Positions 61,527 to 64,000 of a DNA stretch of 64,000 nt are shown here, piece after piece (the stretch's first letter is position 1; every line of letters begins with the position of its first letter). Source of the stretch: Lacticaseibacillus hulanensis (lineage in GTDB: Bacteria; Bacillota; Bacilli; Lactobacillales; Lactobacillaceae); the NCBI RefSeq assembly GCF_004010095.1, contig NZ_RRYD01000006.1:1-64000 (forward strand), in the 5' to 3' direction. Position numbers and translations under genes: made by a program. Below the pieces are notes generated by a model. That model saw only the letters and a program-made list of their open reading frames with translations, was not told the DNA's origin and did not search any database.

Positions 61527-64000
61527 CTAAAGCGTTAGTTCAATTCCGGCAGTATCCTTCTCATCAAGCTTCGCAATCAGAATTTTGCGTAGTTCATTCA
61601 ACTTCGCATCGACATCCTGCTCATCTTTTAATACCCAGGTTTGTTCTGCTCCTAGTTCCCCGTAATTTAGATACTTCGTGGTAGCAACCGGCTTCGTTTT
61701 AGGTTTAGGCGTAGCAGTTGGTTGTGGTGTAGGCGTCGGCTGCGGGTCTACTACAGTAATAGTAGTAGGATGTGTCCGCTTATATTCTTCATCGGCAAAA
61801 CGCTGTACCTCTCGCTGCAAATCCTGTGAATTTCGGTCTAATACAGTGCGAGCACGGTCCGATTTTGTGCGTAGAGTCCCAATATCCTGAGCGTTACGGT
61901 TTCTAATCTCATTAATTTCATTCTTAAATGACTGCGATATGTGCTGCTTGTACTCATCACTTACGACAGCCCGGTCAAAGCGCGCCAATCCGTCTGCCTG
62001 AATTCGCTCAATTTCGGCATTTTGCTTTTCTTCCTCAACGTCAAATACTTCACTGAACCGCGTATCAAATTCTTTATCTAGTGACCCAATTTTAGGCGTG
62101 TTGCCCATCGGTTTGTTGGACCGCAGTAACTTAGTCAACTCAGCCACAATGTTTTGCAACTTGTCATCAGCGATAAATTCCTTGGAAGCTTCGTAGATGT
62201 CCAGGTCAGTCAGACCAGCTTTCCAAATTTCCTGTTGAGATTGATTCATATAGAAATCAGAAACACCACTATCCTCATAGTCATCGTGCCAATCAAGCAG
62301 TTCATCACTGATAGCCCGCAGCTTGCTAAAGAATGTGTCCGTATCATTCGTTTCAATCAATTGCTGCAGCAGATTAATTCCGTTGCTAATAATATTTTGT
62401 CCTGGGAATCTAACATTTTTCTTGGCAAAATCCTGCAAATTATGCAGATCAGTCGTAATTTTAGCCTTCAGTTCCACAATCCGCTGATCAATGTTATCCG
62501 AACTAAATGTCGTCTTATTAAAGACGTCACGCGCAATGTCGCGGAATAAGCGCAAATCACGCTCTGAGGTCACCTTTCGTAGTTGAAGTTCCACACGGTC
62601 AAGATTCTGCTTGCGGGTCAGCAAATCAGTAATTCCCTTATCCGTAAACTTATCCCTAGAAACAACAACCCCGTTGTACGTCAACTTTACCTTGCTCGAT
62701 GCATATAGCTTAGCTAGCAACCACTCGATGTCTTCTTCTGTGTAGCCATACGGAATACGCTTGAATTGATCTAATACTGTATGCAGCGTAACGTGCGCCT
62801 GAGTCTGATTAATACGTTGAATGTAGTTTGCAACTTCGTTAACCGCTAACTCGTTTTCACTTGTTTCGACCAAGTCACCACTAGCGAGCAACTGCATGAT
62901 ATCCTTTTCGCCCTTTGCGGCGGTGATATAGCTGAGATTCCGGTAATTATTATCAACCAACGCCTGCTCGGCATCTTTTAACCGCGTCTCAAAATCACGC
63001 TTGGATTCAAGCAACTGACCGCCAACAATGAGTTTCGCATTTTCCAATGCATTAGTCACCTGTCGCTTAGCTTCAGCTTGCAGTTCTGTCCGTTCAACTG
63101 AGCGTGCTTGACTGAGAAGCTGAAATTCAGCATCGGCGTTGCTGTAATTCGAGCGCAAAAACTTATCAATTTTCAAGGCACGACGAGTGTTATCAATGTA
63201 TTCTTGGTCGGCTTGCCCCGATGGTAATACAATCAGAACCGATTTAGCCCCTTCACCTGCTGAGTACATCAATTGCATGGTTTCATCAGCCAGCTCAAAC
63301 TGCAAGGGTGTGATAACCTTCAGGGATAGTTCGTTGCTTGTCTTCCCAACTGGTGTATCGTCAATGTAGGCGTTCAGTGCAAAGGTGTAGCGTCCGCCTA
63401 ATTTCGGGTATGAATACTTATTCCTAATAATGTTCCCACTGAAAACAAACTCACCAAGCTTACCTGCAACCTCAGCAGGGCTAACACTTTGATTTTCGAT
63501 TTCCTGATTAATATCCTGTTCAGCATCAGTCAAAAAGACGTAAACACCAAGGTTTCTTTCAACCAAATTCTGCCGAATTAGTATGTTCAAAGCATTCTGG
63601 ACATTCTTCTGTAGCTGAACCCGATCTGAATCAATGCTGTCAATCATCAGTGTGGTGATATTAGTCAAAGTTGCTTTGAAGTTCTTTACGTACTTCACCA
63701 TGAATAGAGTCTTCAGTACTTGAACTGCAAATGGGTTGTCTTCATGGCTGGGGTTAATTGCATCATTTTCCTGGGCTCTTGTGATGACAATCTGGTGTGT
63801 GTTATCCAAGAATTGGTCGAGACCATCAAAGAACAAACTAAATGGCACCAACATCCCTGTCTGTTCATGCATCACTGCCTTTGCGGACTTTTGGAAAATA
63901 GCCAGCATTGACCGCTCACCCTCTGACAGATGCTTACCGTAAGAGCCATGTGTCCGAATCGCAGTCAACACGTCCTGAAGCAAGTTGAACTGGTAAGGCA
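61527..64000 (-). CDS. brxC: BREX protein BrxC, 5' end beyond the window
   Basis: The frame is open to the right edge; at least 824 codons are visible. BrxC is a large AAA+ ATPase of about 1200 aa, so roughly 380 residues with the Walker A are outside. The visible part begins 'PYQFNLLQDVLTAIR', as in other BrxC proteins, continues through a long helical, charged region, and has a proline/threonine-rich linker ('PQPTPTPQPTATPKPKTK') near the C-terminus before a final short domain. It precedes pglX by 20 nt on the same strand; brxA and brxB are expected further upstream, outside the window. Confidence 0.93.
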   Translation of the reverse strand, partial: PYQFNLLQDVLTAIRTHGSYGKHLSEGERSMLAIFQKSAKAVMHEQTGMLVPFSLFFDGLDQFLDNTHQIVITRAQENDAINPSHEDNPFAVQVLKTLFMVKYVKNFKATLTNITTLMIDSIDSDRVQLQKNVQNALNILIRQNLVERNLGVYVFLTDAEQDINQEIENQSVSPAEVAGKLGEFVFSGNIIRNKYSYPKLGGRYTFALNAYIDDTPVGKTSNELSLKVITPLQFELADETMQLMYSAGEGAKSVLIVLPSGQADQEYIDNTRRALKIDKFLRSNYSNADAEFQLLSQARSVERTELQAEAKRQVTNALENAKLIVGGQLLESKRDFETRLKDAEQALVDNNYRNLSYITAAKGEKDIMQLLASGDLVETSENELAVNEVANYIQRINQTQAHVTLHTVLDQFKRIPYGYTEEDIEWLLAKLYASSKVKLTYNGVVVSRDKFTDKGITDLLTRKQNLDRVELQLRKVTSERDLRLFRDIARDVFNKTTFSSDNIDQRIVELKAKITTDLHNLQDFAKKNVRFPGQNIISNGINLLQQLIETNDTDTFFSKLRAISDELLDWHDDYEDSGVSDFYMNQSQQEIWKAGLTDLDIYEASKEFIADDKLQNIVAELTKLLRSNKPMGNTPKIGSLDKEFDTRFSEVFDVEEEKQNAEIERIQADGLARFDRAVVSDEYKQHISQSFKNEINEIRNRNAQDIGTLRTKSDRARTVLDRNSQDLQREVQRFADEEYKRTHPTTITVVDPQPTPTPQPTATPKPKTKPVATTKYLNYGELGAEQTWVLKDEQDVDAKLNELRKILIAKLDEKDTAGIELTL

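Overview
The window reads as a chromosomal segment of a Lactobacillaceae species with fairly high GC content. The grounds are the Gram-positive order rpsB–tsf–pyrH–frr–uppS–cdsA–rseP–proS–polC, YneF and DUF896 small proteins, a KxYKxGKxW-type surface protein, an LmrCD/BmrCD-like ABC exporter pair and lactobacillus-style GGDEF/EAL proteins. The species cannot be fixed from this sequence alone.

Layout. 1–1281: the 3' end of an IS110-family transposase, then about 920 bp of gene-free, palindrome-rich DNA. 1282–15314, minus strand: the translation, replication and envelope core cluster (polC, proS, rseP, cdsA, uppS, frr, pyrH, tsf, rpsB). It is interrupted by a pair of paralogous membrane proteins and by two 121-bp tandem structured repeats between rpsB and tsf. 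15454–20960: GIY-YIG protein, tRNA-type methyltransferase, plsC, kup, APC permease. 20963–21330: a MITE-like element with perfect 22-bp terminal inverted repeats. 21336–26889, minus: small membrane proteins, two unknown proteins and a GH13 alpha-glucosidase whose active-site Val predicts alpha-1,6 specificity. 26957–28861: a GGDEF–EAL protein split by one in-frame TAA. 29225–34000: heterodimeric ABC exporter, yneF, DUF896, rplS. 34471–39589: a second degenerate EAL protein, a histidine phosphatase and several unknowns. 40117–43665: a 1182-aa sortase-anchored surface protein preceded by an A16 tract and a mini-ORF. 43814–45104: GNAT and R2K-type ATP-grasp proteins.

45354–64000 is a defence island, visibly more AT-rich in its right part. 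It holds a type 1 BREX system: brxC (cut by the window end), pglX, pglZ and brxL, with brxA/brxB expected just beyond the edge. Between pglX and pglZ lie a tyrosine recombinase and a second, inverted pglX copy (pglX') that lacks the N-terminal about 195 codons and the C-terminal about 300 codons. Three pairs of inverted repeats (A 133 bp, B 327 bp with 107 bp identical, C 16 bp) keep the reading frame at each crossover. Inversion could therefore swap the methyltransferase core, swap the probable target-recognition part, or attach and detach the C-terminal tail. This should make the modification specificity of BREX, or its on/off state, phase variable. The pglZ–brxL promoter appears to sit just outside the invertible segment.

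Downstream of brxL is an unrecognised set: a HipA-like kinase overlapping a 93-aa protein, then a separately promoted 950-aa protein. That protein has a zinc ribbon, a degenerate Clp D1 module, an intact Clp D2 AAA+ module and a C-terminal RNase H-like domain that lacks catalytic residues. This architecture, next to BREX, is the best candidate here for an undescribed system.
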